In this document: positions 17,129 through 26,110 of the stretch, in pieces
Numbering within the stretch: the stretch's first letter is position 1
Layout of the letters: each line of letters begins with the position of its first letter
Assembly: GCF_037055355.1 (NCBI RefSeq)
Contig: NZ_CP146350.1
Location: 3,991,001 to 4,055,000 of the forward strand
DNA: 64,000 nt
Source of the DNA: Streptomyces sp. DG1A-41
GTDB lineage: Bacteria > Actinomycetota > Actinomycetes > Streptomycetales > Streptomycetaceae
Direction: 5' to 3'
Notes under the pieces: generated by a model
What the model was told of the DNA's origin: nothing
Seen by the model: only the letters and a program-made list of their open reading frames with translations
The model's database searches: none
Translations under genes and position numbers: made by a program

Positions 17129-17177
17129 GAGGGCGCCACCACGTCGAAGGCGGCAGGAGTAATTGCCGATTCCTGGA

Positions 17178-17519
17178 TCAGTTGAGCTGCTCGGGCTGAC
17201 GATTCTCGAGCTCGTCGGGCTTGCTGATGCCGCGGCGGGCCAGCATCCATCGCTGCCGGATCGGCTCATCGCCATCGAACTCGGTCACGGCGGGCGTACG
17301 AGCGGCGGCCCAGTCGTAGAACCGTTCGCCCTTGGCCCCCGACCCCGCTGCGAAGCCGGTGTCGTCGGGGATAAACACGCCGCCTGACTGGCCGAGTTGT
17401 TCGGCCACGTAGTCCCGCATCCGCCGCCGGGCCTCCACACGGCAAAAGCGGGCTCCGGTTCGCAGGAAGAGTTCTTCGAGTTCCAGGTCCCAGGCGTTCG
17501 TCGGTACGTCGTGCATCAC
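17178..17519 (-). mobile_element. IS701-type transposase remnant with in-frame internal deletions
   Basis: The minus-strand ORF joins pieces that are normally far apart in IS701-type DDE transposases: LELEELFLRTGARFCRVEAR (N-terminus), RDYVAEQLGQSGGVFIPDDT then GF (first catalytic Asp region), and FYDWAAARTPAVTEFDGDEP with RWMLARRGISKPDEL (central region). The pieces are in order, but about 60 and 100 residues appear to be missing between them, and the C-terminal catalytic Glu region is absent. It cannot be active. The family is recognised by motif; exact element unknown. Confidence 0.6.
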
Positions 17520-18027
17520 GACAAGGCACTGCTCGTCGCCCAGTCACTGCATGCGGGGCAGCCACACGTTGGTGAGACAGCCGGCCCAAGACCGTCCCGC
17601 GCATGCCAAACCCCCGCTACACTCCCCACCGCCAAGCCGTTTGACCAGGCAAAATTACAGAAGTCCGGCTGGAGCACCGAGCCCGTCTCCAGCGCCACCT
17701 CGTGCCTGAGCAGCCGGGTCAGGAAGTGGAGAAGTTCGTGGGAACCGCCGCCGCCAAGGTCGACGCCCCTGGAGGCCGCATTCAAGGCAACCGAAGCAAG
17801 CCCACGTCGCCGCGTCGTAGACATTCCATGTCCGGAACCAGGCCGAGTTACATCGCCTGGACCAGCCTGAACGCCACCATGCAATCCATGTCGACGTAAC
17901 CACCAGGCGGATTGCTGAATTTCTTTCACAGTCAGTGAAAGCCTGGATTTTCGTTGCGGGTTCAGAGATGGCAAACGATCATATGTCTGCCCTTGGCCGA
18001 TACCATGCCGGTGATCGCGCAGATCGC
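17520..18027. other. Decayed DNA between IS701 remnant and epimerase
   Basis: No intact gene. On the minus strand, short protein-like stretches (HELLHFLTRLLRHEVALETG near 17730 and VDMDCMVAFRLVQAM near 17880) are interrupted by stops and sit in different frames. They may be pieces of a lost gene or of the upstream part of the IS. I do not recognise the family. GC content drops near 17890-17960. Confidence 0.35.
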
Positions 18028-18966
18028 CTACGCATATTCCGGCAGCGAGCGGAACCACCGGACGGTCTCGGCCAGTCCCTGTTCCAGAGGAACCGGCCGG
18101 AGCCCGGTGAACAGACTGCGCAGCAGGCCGTCGTCGGCCTGGGAGACTCGCACCTCGCCGGAACGGGTCGGCTCGTGTCGGACCTCGACCGCCAGTTCCA
18201 GCGTCTTGGCGAGGTGATGCGCGAGTTCCAGGACGCTGACCCGGGTACCGAAGGCCAGATTGATCGGGCTGGCACAGGTGACCCTGCGCTCGGTGGCATC
18301 GGCGAGCACCTGGACGACCGTGCCAACGTACGTGAAGTCGCGGGTCTGGTGGCCGTCGCCGAACACCGTCAGCGGGTCACCGCGCAACGCCGCGTCGATG
18401 AAGGACGGAACGACCGCGGCGTAGGCGTGCCCGGCCGACTGCAGCGGGCCGTAGACGTTGAAGAAGCGGAAGACCAGGGCCGAGAGGCCGAAAGCCGACT
18501 GATGGGCGAGCACGTAGGACTCGGTGGCGACCTTGCTGGCGGCATAGGGGCTGAGCGGACGGGTCGGCAGGCCCTCGTGCTTGGGCAGGTCGGTGACGGA
18601 GCCGTACACCGACGACGACGACGCGGCCACCAGGTGCGTGTCCCCGTGGCGGCACGCCTCCAGGACACGCATCGTACCGGTGGCGTTGACCTCGTGGCTG
18701 GCAAACGGATCCGCCAGGGAACGCGGCACGGACGGCCGTGCGGCCAGGTGGACGACCGCGTCGGCCCAGGTCACCACGTCGTGGAGCAGGTCGCGGTCGA
18801 GGATGCTGCCCTCGACCAGTTCCACGTCCGTGCCCACCAGGTTGGCCGCCGAGCCGGTACTCAGGTCGTCCAGGACGACAACCTTGCCAACGGAAGGGCG
18901 CAAGGCCAGTTCACGGCACAGGTTCGCTCCGATGAACCCGGCGCCTCCGGTCACTACGACGTTCAA
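18028..18966 (-). CDS. NAD-dependent UDP-sugar epimerase (SDR)
   Basis: Extended SDR of 312 residues beginning MNVVVTGGAGFIGANLC. The body carries VVHLAARPSVPRSLADPFAS, the Ser-rich catalytic strand VAASSSSVYG, the YAASK catalytic pair, FFNVYGPLQSAGHAYAAVVP and RDFTYVGTVVQVL. These are typical of UDP-glucose/GlcNAc 4-epimerases and related enzymes. The start is TTG 18966, which overlaps the stop of the upstream glycosyltransferase (TTGA) with AGGAAGG nine bases before it. An in-frame ATG at 18999 lies inside that gene and is less likely. The coupling means epimerase and transferase are made together, hinting that the transferase uses the product sugar. Confidence 0.87.
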   Translation of the reverse strand: MNVVVTGGAGFIGANLCRELALRPSVGKVVVLDDLSTGSAANLVGTDVELVEGSILDRDLLHDVVTWADAVVHLAARPSVPRSLADPFASHEVNATGTMRVLEACRHGDTHLVAASSSSVYGSVTDLPKHEGLPTRPLSPYAASKVATESYVLAHQSAFGLSALVFRFFNVYGPLQSAGHAYAAVVPSFIDAALRGDPLTVFGDGHQTRDFTYVGTVVQVLADATERRVTCASPINLAFGTRVSVLELAHHLAKTLELAVEVRHEPTRSGEVRVSQADDGLLRSLFTGLRPVPLEQGLAETVRWFRSLPEYA

Positions 18967-20171
18967 CGGTCGACACCTTCCTGTAGGGGGGCGGGCCACC
19001 AGCCGCGCGTTACGGCGATAGACGTGTAGAGATCTTGGGTGTCCCGCACCAGGCGCTCGGCCCCGAACTGATTGGTTGTCCAGGCGCGGGCGGCTTCTCT
19101 CATCCGGCGGCGGAGACCCTCGTCGCGAAGGAGCGTGACGGTGTGGCGGGTGAGCGCGTCGGCATTCGGTGGGGCCAGCAGCCCCGTCGTCCCGTCCCGG
19201 ACCACCTCGGCCACGCTGCCCACGTTCGTGGCCACGGCCGGCACCCCGGCCAGCCCGGCCTCGATCAGGCTGACCGGCATTCCCTCGTTGTCCGAGGTGA
19301 GCAGCACCACGTCCGCGGCTGCGTAGACGGTCTCCACATCAGCGCGCCACCCCAGCAGATGGAGCGCGTCGCCGAGGTCGGCGGCCGATTCCAGGTCGCT
19401 GTGCAGATCTCCGTCACCGCACACCAGGAATCGGGTGGCCGGTACGGCGCGGCGCACCTCGCGGGCCACCGCCAGGAAGCGGTCGGGCCGCTTGATCCTG
19501 GTCACCCGCCCGACATACACCACGACAAGGCTGTCCTGCGGGACGCCGAGCCGCTCGCGCGCCTCCGCGCGCCCGGGGGCTGCGGCCGGTGTCGTGCCGG
19601 GCGGCACCACGGCGTACTGTCCGGGCCGGCCGATGCCGGCGGCCAGGAGGTCGTCCCGGACACCGCGCCCCACCGCCACGAGCCGGTCGGTGGCGGCTGC
19701 CAGATTCCGCTCGGCCTGAACCACCAGACGGGTCTTGGCAGGTGAGAAATAGCCGTGCAGGAGGTGGCCGTGGAACGTGTGCACACGTGCCGGCACCCGC
19801 GCGAGCACGGCTGCCGCCCGTCCGAGTGCTCCCGCCTTGGCGGTGTGCGTGTGCACGATGTGCGGCCGGAACCGGCGCATGGCGGCGACCAGTCCGCGCA
19901 GTGCGCGCAGGTCGTCGGCCGGCCGCACCGCGCGGCCCAGGGTGGGTACCCGGCAGACCCGCACGTCCGGGGCCCGCTGCTCCACGTAGTCGGCCTCGTC
20001 CGGGCCCACGAACCCGGCGTACAGCCGGTGGTCGAACAACTCGGTGTCCAGTCCGCGCATCAGTGTGGATACCTGGAGGGCCGGACCGCCCACGTTCATC
20101 CTCGCGATGACTCTCATCACCCGGATCCGCGAGGGGGCGGCGCAATCGGCGCTACGTCGGGCAATCACCAT
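18963..20171 (-). CDS. GT4 glycosyltransferase
   Basis: A 402-residue GT-B enzyme adding one sugar of the repeat unit at the cytoplasmic face of the membrane. The acceptor half starts VIARMNVGGPALQVSTLMRG and has VHTHTAKAGALGRAAAVLA and VHTFHGHLLHGYFSP. The donor half has VVVYVGRVTRIKRPDRFLAV, GDGDL, and the EX7E-type motif LLTSDNEGMPVSLIEAGLAG. Intact and of normal length. ATG 20171 has GAGG four bases upstream; ATG 20117, immediately before the conserved block, is a good alternative. Coupled to the downstream epimerase. Confidence 0.9.
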   Translation of the reverse strand: MVIARRSADCAAPSRIRVMRVIARMNVGGPALQVSTLMRGLDTELFDHRLYAGFVGPDEADYVEQRAPDVRVCRVPTLGRAVRPADDLRALRGLVAAMRRFRPHIVHTHTAKAGALGRAAAVLARVPARVHTFHGHLLHGYFSPAKTRLVVQAERNLAAATDRLVAVGRGVRDDLLAAGIGRPGQYAVVPPGTTPAAAPGRAEARERLGVPQDSLVVVYVGRVTRIKRPDRFLAVAREVRRAVPATRFLVCGDGDLHSDLESAADLGDALHLLGWRADVETVYAAADVVLLTSDNEGMPVSLIEAGLAGVPAVATNVGSVAEVVRDGTTGLLAPPNADALTRHTVTLLRDEGLRRRMREAARAWTTNQFGAERLVRDTQDLYTSIAVTRGWWPAPLQEGVDR

Positions 20172-20689
20172 GCAGCCTCACCGGGTTCCTGGCCGACCGG
20201 TGGGTCGGGTACCGATACCCGCCCACGACGAGCGCTCATGGTGACCCGCCGGGAACGACCGGGTGACTCCGACACGCCGCCCGCCGGGACAGCGGCCACA
20301 CCTACGGCGCACCCGTCGCGCCCGGCTGCCTCGAGCTGCGGGCGCGCTGCTTCCAACCCCGGCCCCGCCGGGCGGCCGAGCCCATGCCCGCGCGGACGAA
20401 GAATGAACGATTACTCCCCACTATGTGGGCCAAAGTGCTGCCGCAAGCCCTCGCAGTTCCCCGGCGTGCAGCTTGTTCCCTGAGCGTCGAGGGCTTCTGC
20501 CACTCGGCGATGAGGTGCGCTGTTCGGAGTGCATCGTCGCTTCGCGGACCGTGTCAACGGGTGAAAATCTGCTCCGCCTGTTATCCCTGGGAGCGGATGA
20601 ACGCCGCGGCCTCCATCAAGCCGAGTGATTCGCGGCAGGGAGTTTCGGCATCCGTGGCTGGCCCTGGCGACAACAGAGAGGTGAACACC
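20172..20689. other. Intergenic stretch with flippase relic
   Basis: Divergent region between the GT4 and FkbM genes. Apart from the relic at 20422-20506 and the SD of the FkbM gene (GAGAGG, 20676-20681), I see no gene. It must hold promoters for both directions. Confidence 0.4.
20422..20506 (+). pseudogene. Relic of a second flippase gene
   Basis: The sequence from ATGTGGGCCAAAGTGCTGCC through TTCCCCGGCGT to GCGTCGAGGGC matches, with small indels, 16843-16930 of the intact flippase (ATCTGGGCGAAAGTGCTGCC, TTCCCCGGCGT, GCCGTCGAGGG). The match keeps the order and codes for the WAKVLP segment of the Wzx C-terminal third. It is about 85 bases long and roughly 70 percent alike by eye, on the same strand. 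It is too diverged for a recent duplication, so it is probably what is left of a paralogous flippase. Confidence 0.55.
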
Positions 20690-21511
20690 GTGCGTATCTT
20701 CCTCGACGTCGGGGCGCACTACGGTGAGTCCCTGGACGTAGCGCTCGACCCCAGATGGGGATTCGACAAGATCTACTCCTTCGAGCCCGCACACTCCTGC
20801 CAGCGCGTGCTGCGAGGATTTCGCGACAAGCGAGTCCGGGTGGTCCCGGCAGGCCTCTCCCGCGCGACCGGGTCTACGACCCTGTTCGGAGCGGGATCGC
20901 TCGGAGCCAGCGTTTACGCCGACAAGGTGAATCTGGGAAGTGACGTCGGGCAGGAGACGATCTCCCTGGTGCGCGCCACGGATTGGGTGTTTGCGCATAC
21001 ATCCGCCGATGACGAGATCTATGTGAAGCTCAACTGCGAAGGTAGCGAGTGCGACGTTCTCGATGACCTGCTCGACAGCGGTGCCATCAGCCGGATCACC
21101 AGCATCTATGTTGACTTCGACGTGCGGAAGATCCCGAGCCAGGCTCATCGGCAGGGAACTGTGGAAGAACGCCTGCGCGAGCAGCGCCGGCACTTCGTCA
21201 CCCGTGACGGGCTGAGCGGCCTGGCAGGTCCTCCGGCGGTGAGGGAGTGGCTCACGATGGTGAGCGGTCACCAGCCTTCCGGGGCCAGCAGGCTTCGCTA
21301 TCGACTCGGCCTCCACCGACCGCCCTCTGTCTGGCTGACCGTGGTGGCCAACCGGCTGACCTCGGTCGCGAAGACCGTACTGCCGCGGGCGGTGCTGCGG
21401 GCGGCGCGGCCTGTCCGCGAGCAGATGCGGCACCGCCGTACGGGTCACACCGGCCAATCCGCTGCCCACGTCCAGGCGGACCGGCCGTCTGGCTCCCTAC
21501 AGGCGAAGTGA
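20690..21511 (+). CDS. FkbM-family methyltransferase
   Basis: SAM-dependent O-methyltransferase, predicted to methylate a sugar hydroxyl of the glycan. With GTG 20690 (GAGAGG eight bases upstream) the protein is 273 residues. Motif I is IFLDVGAHYGES at residues 2-13, followed by IYSFEPAHSCQRVL, and the FkbM signature is VKLNCEGSECDVLDDLL near residue 105, where most family members read DVEGAE-VL. A basic C-terminal tail of about 90 residues could touch the membrane. GTG 20681 is an alternative start. A different FkbM protein is at 31977. Confidence 0.83.
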   Translation: MRIFLDVGAHYGESLDVALDPRWGFDKIYSFEPAHSCQRVLRGFRDKRVRVVPAGLSRATGSTTLFGAGSLGASVYADKVNLGSDVGQETISLVRATDWVFAHTSADDEIYVKLNCEGSECDVLDDLLDSGAISRITSIYVDFDVRKIPSQAHRQGTVEERLREQRRHFVTRDGLSGLAGPPAVREWLTMVSGHQPSGASRLRYRLGLHRPPSVWLTVVANRLTSVAKTVLPRAVLRAARPVREQMRHRRTGHTGQSAAHVQADRPSGSLQAK

Positions 21512-21739
21512 GAGTTGCTGGGACACAGCACCACACGAGGCACTGCGGTGCCTCCATGTGTGTGATCGGCCGTGTCACCTGCCGCCGCGGCGGTTTCGAC
21601 ACCCACTGGAAGTCGTCGCCCTGTACCAAGGATGGAGACCGGGATGATGATGCCGACCACGCTGGCCGGAAAGAGCGCATGTGCACGCGTGACCGTCGGT
21701 CCCGGTCACCGGCGCTCAGGCCAGGTCGGCCAGTGCGGT

Positions 21740-21838
21740 CAGCCAGCGCGGCCCAGGTGCGGAAGTCCTTGGAATCGTCGACGTCCGGCTGCCGCACCCC
21801 CGAGAAGGTCACGACGGTGATCTGGGGCTGCGTCGCCG
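21740..21838 (-). pseudogene. Inverted relic of a glycosyltransferase N-terminus
   Basis: On the minus strand the frame reads ATQPQITVVTFSGVRQPDVD then DSKDFRTWAALADRTG. The intact GT4 at 26802 starts ATQPIGLTAVTISGVRQADV then DDSADFRTWAALAGRLG. The DNA match covers about 100 bases, including GACTTCCGCACCTGGGCCGC in both. Downstream of the match the frame runs on as unrelated sequence, so only the first ~33 codons remain. It lies in opposite orientation and 5 kb away from the intact gene. Confidence 0.65.
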
Positions 21839-22054
21839 CGGCAGCGGCGGGTTTGCGTCGGAAAGCCCCTCCGCATGGAACCGGCGTCAACGTGTTCCCT
21901 CGGCCTCGCACCGCAGAAGCATGACAAGGGCACCACCGAGCAGCCTGGGAAGCCCCGACGGTGTATTCGCCAGGTCCGGGTCGATGACCCGGCTGTGGTA
22001 CCGGCCCGGCGTGCCGGACTCGTCATCGTCTGCCACACGGACAGACTCGGTCTG
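21839..22054. other. Intergenic, nothing else recognised
   Basis: Together with the relic beside it, the 540-base stretch 21512-22054 between the FkbM and polymerase genes contains no intact gene. The polymerase frame stays open upstream to 21875, but the encoded peptide is not hydrophobic or conserved-looking. Confidence 0.35.
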
Positions 22055-23353
22055 GTGACGAGTAAGAGAACGCCAGCTCATTCGGTGCAGCCGAACGCCC
22101 TCACCCGGGGATCGCTTCGTGATCTCGCCGCCCACGTCAAGGCGCCGCCACCGCCCGGCTCTGTTGCCTCTGCGGTCATGCTGGCCGGCGCAATCGTGCT
22201 GGTCCATGGGCTCGGCATCGCCAGCCTCCAAGCCCCGGTGGTGCGGCCGCTGTTGATCAGCGATGTGCTCTTGCTCGCCTACCTGCTGTGGGCCCTGGCG
22301 CAGCGGCCCGCCGGGAGAGCTGCGCCCATCGGCTTCGTGGCCCTGTCCCTTGGCCTGTTCTTGGCCTGGTCGTTTCTGGCCACCGCTCACGCAGACGCAT
22401 CTATCACGCCATTGCTCCGGATCGCCGTCTACGGTGCGGTGTTCCTGGTCCTCTCGCGGCGCGGGACGGACCGGAGTCTCTTCTACGGCATCGTCCTGTG
22501 CTATGCCCTGGTCAATCTTGTCGGCGGAGTATTGCAGGGTCAGACACGGCTCATCGGGCTGGACATCGGCGACCCCGGGCAGACTGGGGCGCTCCTGGTG
22601 GCTGCGCTGTGCCCCCTCTTGACCGCAGAACTGCGGTTCCCGGGCCGGTGGATCGTCGGCGCCGTGCTGCTGGGCGGGATCTTCCTGACGCATACCCGCA
22701 GCGTATGGTTCGCCACCATCGTCGTGCTCGTCGTCTGGGCTCAGAAGAGGCTGTCACTGTCCAGACTCATCGTCATCTTTCTGCTGTTCACCGCGCTGGG
22801 GCTGATGACCGTCAGCTGGGTCACCCAGCAGTTTGGCCTCAACGAGTACAGCGCTCACCTCCGAGACCAGAGCATTGCCAACGGTATCCACAACGGCTTG
22901 GAGCACCCCCTCCTCGGTAGCGGATGGGCGGAGGTTGCGTCCATGGGCCACTTCCAGCAATTCACCGAAGAAGCCGTGGACTCGGTCTACCCCTACAACC
23001 TGTTCATCGCCGTGTTCAGCTTTACGGGCGTTCCTGGTCTGCTGATGCTGGTGCTGTTCCTTGGCGGGCTGCTCCGGCACCTGGTGCGCAGACGCCAAGC
23101 CCCCTTGTTGATCACTCTGGATCTCCTCGCACACTCGGTCACGGAAATGCCCCTGTATGCCGCCTCGATGCAGACGCTACTGTTCTTCATCTGCGCAGGT
23201 ATGGGGCTCGCACCGGCCGGCAGTGCTGCTCAGCCATCGCAAGATCCGCACCAGGACGAAGCCGTTCCGGCAGCCCCGCCGCCGAAGAAAGCAGTGCTCA
23301 TGCCTTGTGGCTCGGCCTCGGGTTGGACACGAAGGGCGTACCTTTCCCGGTGA
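22055..23353 (+). CDS. Wzy/O-antigen ligase-like polysaccharide polymerase
   Basis: Polytopic membrane protein of about 430 residues with roughly eleven hydrophobic helices, for example VASAVMLAGAIVLVHGLGIA, LLRIAVYGAVFLVLSRRG and LIVIFLLFTALGLMTVSWV. Between late helices is a large loop with the Wzy_C-like hallmark HNGLEHPLLGSGWAEV and a PYNLFIAVFSFTGVPGLLML segment. Such proteins polymerise lipid-linked repeats or ligate glycans outside the membrane. The start is uncertain: GTG 22055 is in frame but lacks a good SD, and the first helix begins only near 22170. The C-terminal ~45 residues are hydrophilic and run into IS256-remnant DNA, so the natural end may have been altered. Confidence 0.8.
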   Translation: MTSKRTPAHSVQPNALTRGSLRDLAAHVKAPPPPGSVASAVMLAGAIVLVHGLGIASLQAPVVRPLLISDVLLLAYLLWALAQRPAGRAAPIGFVALSLGLFLAWSFLATAHADASITPLLRIAVYGAVFLVLSRRGTDRSLFYGIVLCYALVNLVGGVLQGQTRLIGLDIGDPGQTGALLVAALCPLLTAELRFPGRWIVGAVLLGGIFLTHTRSVWFATIVVLVVWAQKRLSLSRLIVIFLLFTALGLMTVSWVTQQFGLNEYSAHLRDQSIANGIHNGLEHPLLGSGWAEVASMGHFQQFTEEAVDSVYPYNLFIAVFSFTGVPGLLMLVLFLGGLLRHLVRRRQAPLLITLDLLAHSVTEMPLYAASMQTLLFFICAGMGLAPAGSAAQPSQDPHQDEAVPAAPPPKKAVLMPCGSASGWTRRAYLSR

Positions 23354-23422
23354 TCGACTTCTGGCCATCGAGTAGGCCGACGTTGCGCCGTCGGCAGGGA
23401 AGGCACGCTCGTTCTCAGCGTA

Positions 23423-24460
23423 GTGAATGCCGACGGTTCCACCGAGACCGGCTTCTTGATCGACGACATCGTCCGCGAGGGCGCGACGGCAAGGCTGGCC
23501 GCTGCGCTGGAGGCCGAAGTCAACGCCCGCACAGCCGAGTTGGACGACCAGTGCGACGAGGCGGCTCGGCGTCTGGTGGTCCGCGACGGCTACCACCGCA
23601 AGCGGTCGGTGACCACGGCCGCCGGCTCCATCGAGGTCAAGGCGCCGCGACTGAATGGCCGGCGCATCGACGAGGTCACCGGCGAGCGCAAGCGGTTCTC
23701 CTCGAAGATCCTGCCGCCGTGGTGCCGCAAGTCGCCGAGGGTCTCCGAGTGCTGCCGCTGCTCTACCCGCACGGACTGTCGTCCGGGGACATCGTGCCCG
23801 CGCTGGAACAGTTCCCGGGCAGCTGGGCGGCTGTGGCCGACCACCGTGACGAGGCTGATCAGGCAGCGGCAGGACCCGACCACGCCGCCTTCCAGCATTG
23901 CGACCTGTCGCAGTCCGACTACGTGTACGTGTGGGCTGACGGGTGCACCCCGAGGTCCGCCTGGGCCAGGCCCGCTCCTGTGTCCTGGTGCTGATGGGCG
24001 TGCGCACCGACGGCTCCAAGAGCTGATCACTCTGGCGGAGGGACTGCGGGCGTCGGCCGGGTCGTGGGCCGACCTGCTGCGCGGCTGCCGTCGGCGCGGC
24101 ATGCGCGATCCGGCGCTGGTGGCCGGGGACAGCGCGATGGGCCTGTAAAAGATCACCGCCGAGGTCGACGAGCTGCTGGCGTTCTACGACTTCCCCCGCC
24201 GAGCACTGGATCCACCTGCGGACCACCAACGGTGAAACTCCGTACGAAGGTCACCCGCGGCGCGGGCAGCCCGGCCGCCGCACTGGCGATGGTGTTCAAG
24301 CTTGTCGAGTCCGCCCGGGCTCACTGGCGCGCTGTGACCGCACCCCACCTCGTCGCCCTCCTCCGGGGCCAGCGCCGGCTTCGAGAACGGTCACCTCTTC
24401 GAACGCCTAGCGGAACCCGTCAACAGCGTGACACATCTCGACCGGCCCACAACTCCTGAC
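23423..24460 (+). mobile_element. IS256-family transposase, multiply frameshifted
   Basis: From GTG 23423 a frame reads EVNARTAELDDQCDEAARRL, VRDGYHRKRSVTTAAGSIEV and KAPRLNGRRIDEVTGERKRF, the N-terminus of IS256-type transposases. It then shifts frame: VLPLLYPHGLSSGDIVPALE follows, then ELITLAEGLRASAGSWADLL, an in-frame TAA at 24146, and further pieces TVKLRTKVTRGAGSPAAALA and MVFKLVESARAHWRAV. All sections are in the correct order, so this is one decayed element of about 1 kb with at least three frameshifts or stops. It separates the polymerase from the GNAT/PIG-L operon. Confidence 0.8.
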
Positions 24461-24914
24461 AGTTGCTCGCGCACCCACCAGCGGGGGCCCGCAGGGCGGC
24501 GATGCCGAGCCATGCCCCAGGGCGCAGACCAGCACGAGTGCGGGCCACAGCAGCACCCCCGGCATGGTCAGGGACGACAAGCGCCGCTGCCGCAAGCCAG
24601 GCCGAGCCATGTGTGCCCAGCAGCACGGCGGTCACAGGTACGGAGACCGCGGCGGCGGCCATGAGCGCGACGGACCACCCGGGCAGGGCCCCGGTGCCGT
24701 GCTGTTGTCAGCGGGGCGGCCGCCGCTTCGTCCTCGGCAATGTCACCGGGCTCAGTGTGGTCGCGGGGCACGCGAGCGGGTGTCCGGCACGTGGGAAGGC
24801 CGCACCCCGTGTACGCCGTTGGAGCGTACCGGTTCCCGCCGGTCGGCCAGCCGACGCCGGCTGCTGTCCCCGCCTTGCGAGACTCGGGTGAGCACCGCGA
24901 CTCAGGGGGCCTCG
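24461..24914. other. Gap with unidentified hydrophobic minus-strand reading frame
   Basis: The 450 bases after the IS256 remnant hold no convincing gene. A minus-strand frame (24420-24662) begins MAAAAVSVPVTAVLLGTHGS and is hydrophobic for about 40 residues, like the end of a membrane protein, but it overlaps the IS remnant and has no homology I recognise. SD GGGGG at 24905-24909 belongs to the GNAT gene. Confidence 0.35.
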
Positions 24915-25418
24915 ATGCGCAGTTCGGACTGGACGCACAGCACGGAGACGACGGCCGCGGTCCCGCAGCCGGTCCACGAGCTGCGCCGCTTCGGCGATGT
25001 CGTGGACGAACTGCTCGATGAGCTCGTGGAGTTGGAGCAGCACGCGCACGAGGCGAGCGACCACTACGACACCGGGCCGTGGCAGCGCGAGAACTTCGTT
25101 CGGGACCTTCCCGGCAAGCGGGAGCTGAGCCTCGTCGCGACCGTGTCGGGGACACCGGCCGGATTCCTGATCGCCTCCCGGCGGCCCGACGGCGCGCATC
25201 TGCACCGTGTGGCGACCGACCCCCGACACCGGCGTACCGGTGTCGCCTCCGGGCTGGTCGCCGCTTTCCTGGCGCGGACGCCCGGCGTCGTCACCCTCGT
25301 CTGCGACCCCGCCAACCGGCCCGCGCTCGCTCTCTACACGCGTGCGGGTTTCCGGGTCACCGGTACCACTCCGGAAGGCAAATTGTCCCTGGCGACCGGC
25401 ACCACGCCCCATCGGTGA
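24915..25418 (+). CDS. GNAT-family N-acetyltransferase
   Basis: A 167-residue acyltransferase. The acetyl-CoA-binding motif A is LHRVATDPRHRRTGVASGLV near residue 100 (the R/Q-x-x-G-x-G/A variant), followed by LVCDPANRPALALYTRAGF (motif B). N-terminal helices read VDELLDELVELEQHAHEASD. ATG 24915 has GGGGG about six bases upstream. It is 23 bases before the PIG-L deacetylase gene, with WbqC and GT4 genes following by overlapping stops and starts, so a role in re-acylating an amino-sugar is plausible. Acetylation of a protein or small molecule is not excluded. Confidence 0.8.
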   Translation: MRSSDWTHSTETTAAVPQPVHELRRFGDVVDELLDELVELEQHAHEASDHYDTGPWQRENFVRDLPGKRELSLVATVSGTPAGFLIASRRPDGAHLHRVATDPRHRRTGVASGLVAAFLARTPGVVTLVCDPANRPALALYTRAGFRVTGTTPEGKLSLATGTTPHR

Positions 25419-25441
25419 CCGTTGCCGGAGAGGAAGACGTG

Positions 25442-26110
25442 ATGTTCTGCAGCAACCCGATGTTCGAGCGCAGCCTGTTCGTGGGGGCTCACCTCGACGA
25501 CATCGAGCTGGCGGCCGGAGGCACCGCCGCCCGTCTCGTCGAGGCGGGGGCCGTGGTGCGCTTCCTCGTGATGAGCCCCTCGGACTACACCAGTTACGAC
25601 GGAAGCCACTTCCGTGACGCCGAGGTGGCGGTGACCGAGGGCAGGGAAGCCGCCGCGACCCTCGGGGTGAAGGAGATCGACGTCCTGTCGTTCCCGGCCA
25701 AGGACGTGGAGAACCACTCGACCGTCGTGGAATCGATCAACAGGGTCGTCGACGAGTTCCGTCCGACGATGGTCTTCACGCACTGGCCGTTCGACACCCA
25801 CCGGTCCCATGCCAACACCGCGCTCGCCACCATCGCGGCGAGCCGGTACTACAACTCCGTCCTGATGTACGAGCCCATCACGCCGTCGGGGCGCTCTTAC
25901 GTCGGCTTCCGCCCGCAGCTGTACATCAACATCGACGACACCATCGACAAGAAACTGCGGGCACTGCGCCAGCACGAGTCGGAGTACGCCAAGTACGGCG
26001 AGCAGTGGATCGAGGGCGTCGAGGCCCGCTCGAGGTACCGCGGCTATGAGATGCGTGCCCGGTACGGCGAGGCGTTCGAGGTGTCCCGGCTGGAAGGCGT
26101 GCTCGCATGA
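25442..26110 (+). CDS. PIG-L/LmbE-family deacetylase
   Basis: Zinc-dependent N-deacetylase acting on GlcNAc-type substrates. The 222-residue protein has the first metal motif GAHLDDIELAAGG at 14-26 (AHPDDE in most members) and the second, WPFDTHRSHANTALATIAAS, near 115-135. The His and two Asp/Glu positions are kept. The start is ATG 25442 with GGAGAGGAAG upstream; GTG 25439 is adjacent. It overlaps the WbqC gene by ATGA. In this setting it could remove an acetyl from a nucleotide-linked or lipid-linked HexNAc before the GNAT adds another acyl group. Confidence 0.9.
   Translation: MFCSNPMFERSLFVGAHLDDIELAAGGTAARLVEAGAVVRFLVMSPSDYTSYDGSHFRDAEVAVTEGREAAATLGVKEIDVLSFPAKDVENHSTVVESINRVVDEFRPTMVFTHWPFDTHRSHANTALATIAASRYYNSVLMYEPITPSGRSYVGFRPQLYINIDDTIDKKLRALRQHESEYAKYGEQWIEGVEARSRYRGYEMRARYGEAFEVSRLEGVLA

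Noticed and set aside
24420..24662. Hydrophobic 80-residue minus-strand ORF as a real gene
   Set aside because: It overlaps the end of the IS256 remnant, lacks an SD and shows no family motif; described only as part of the gap.
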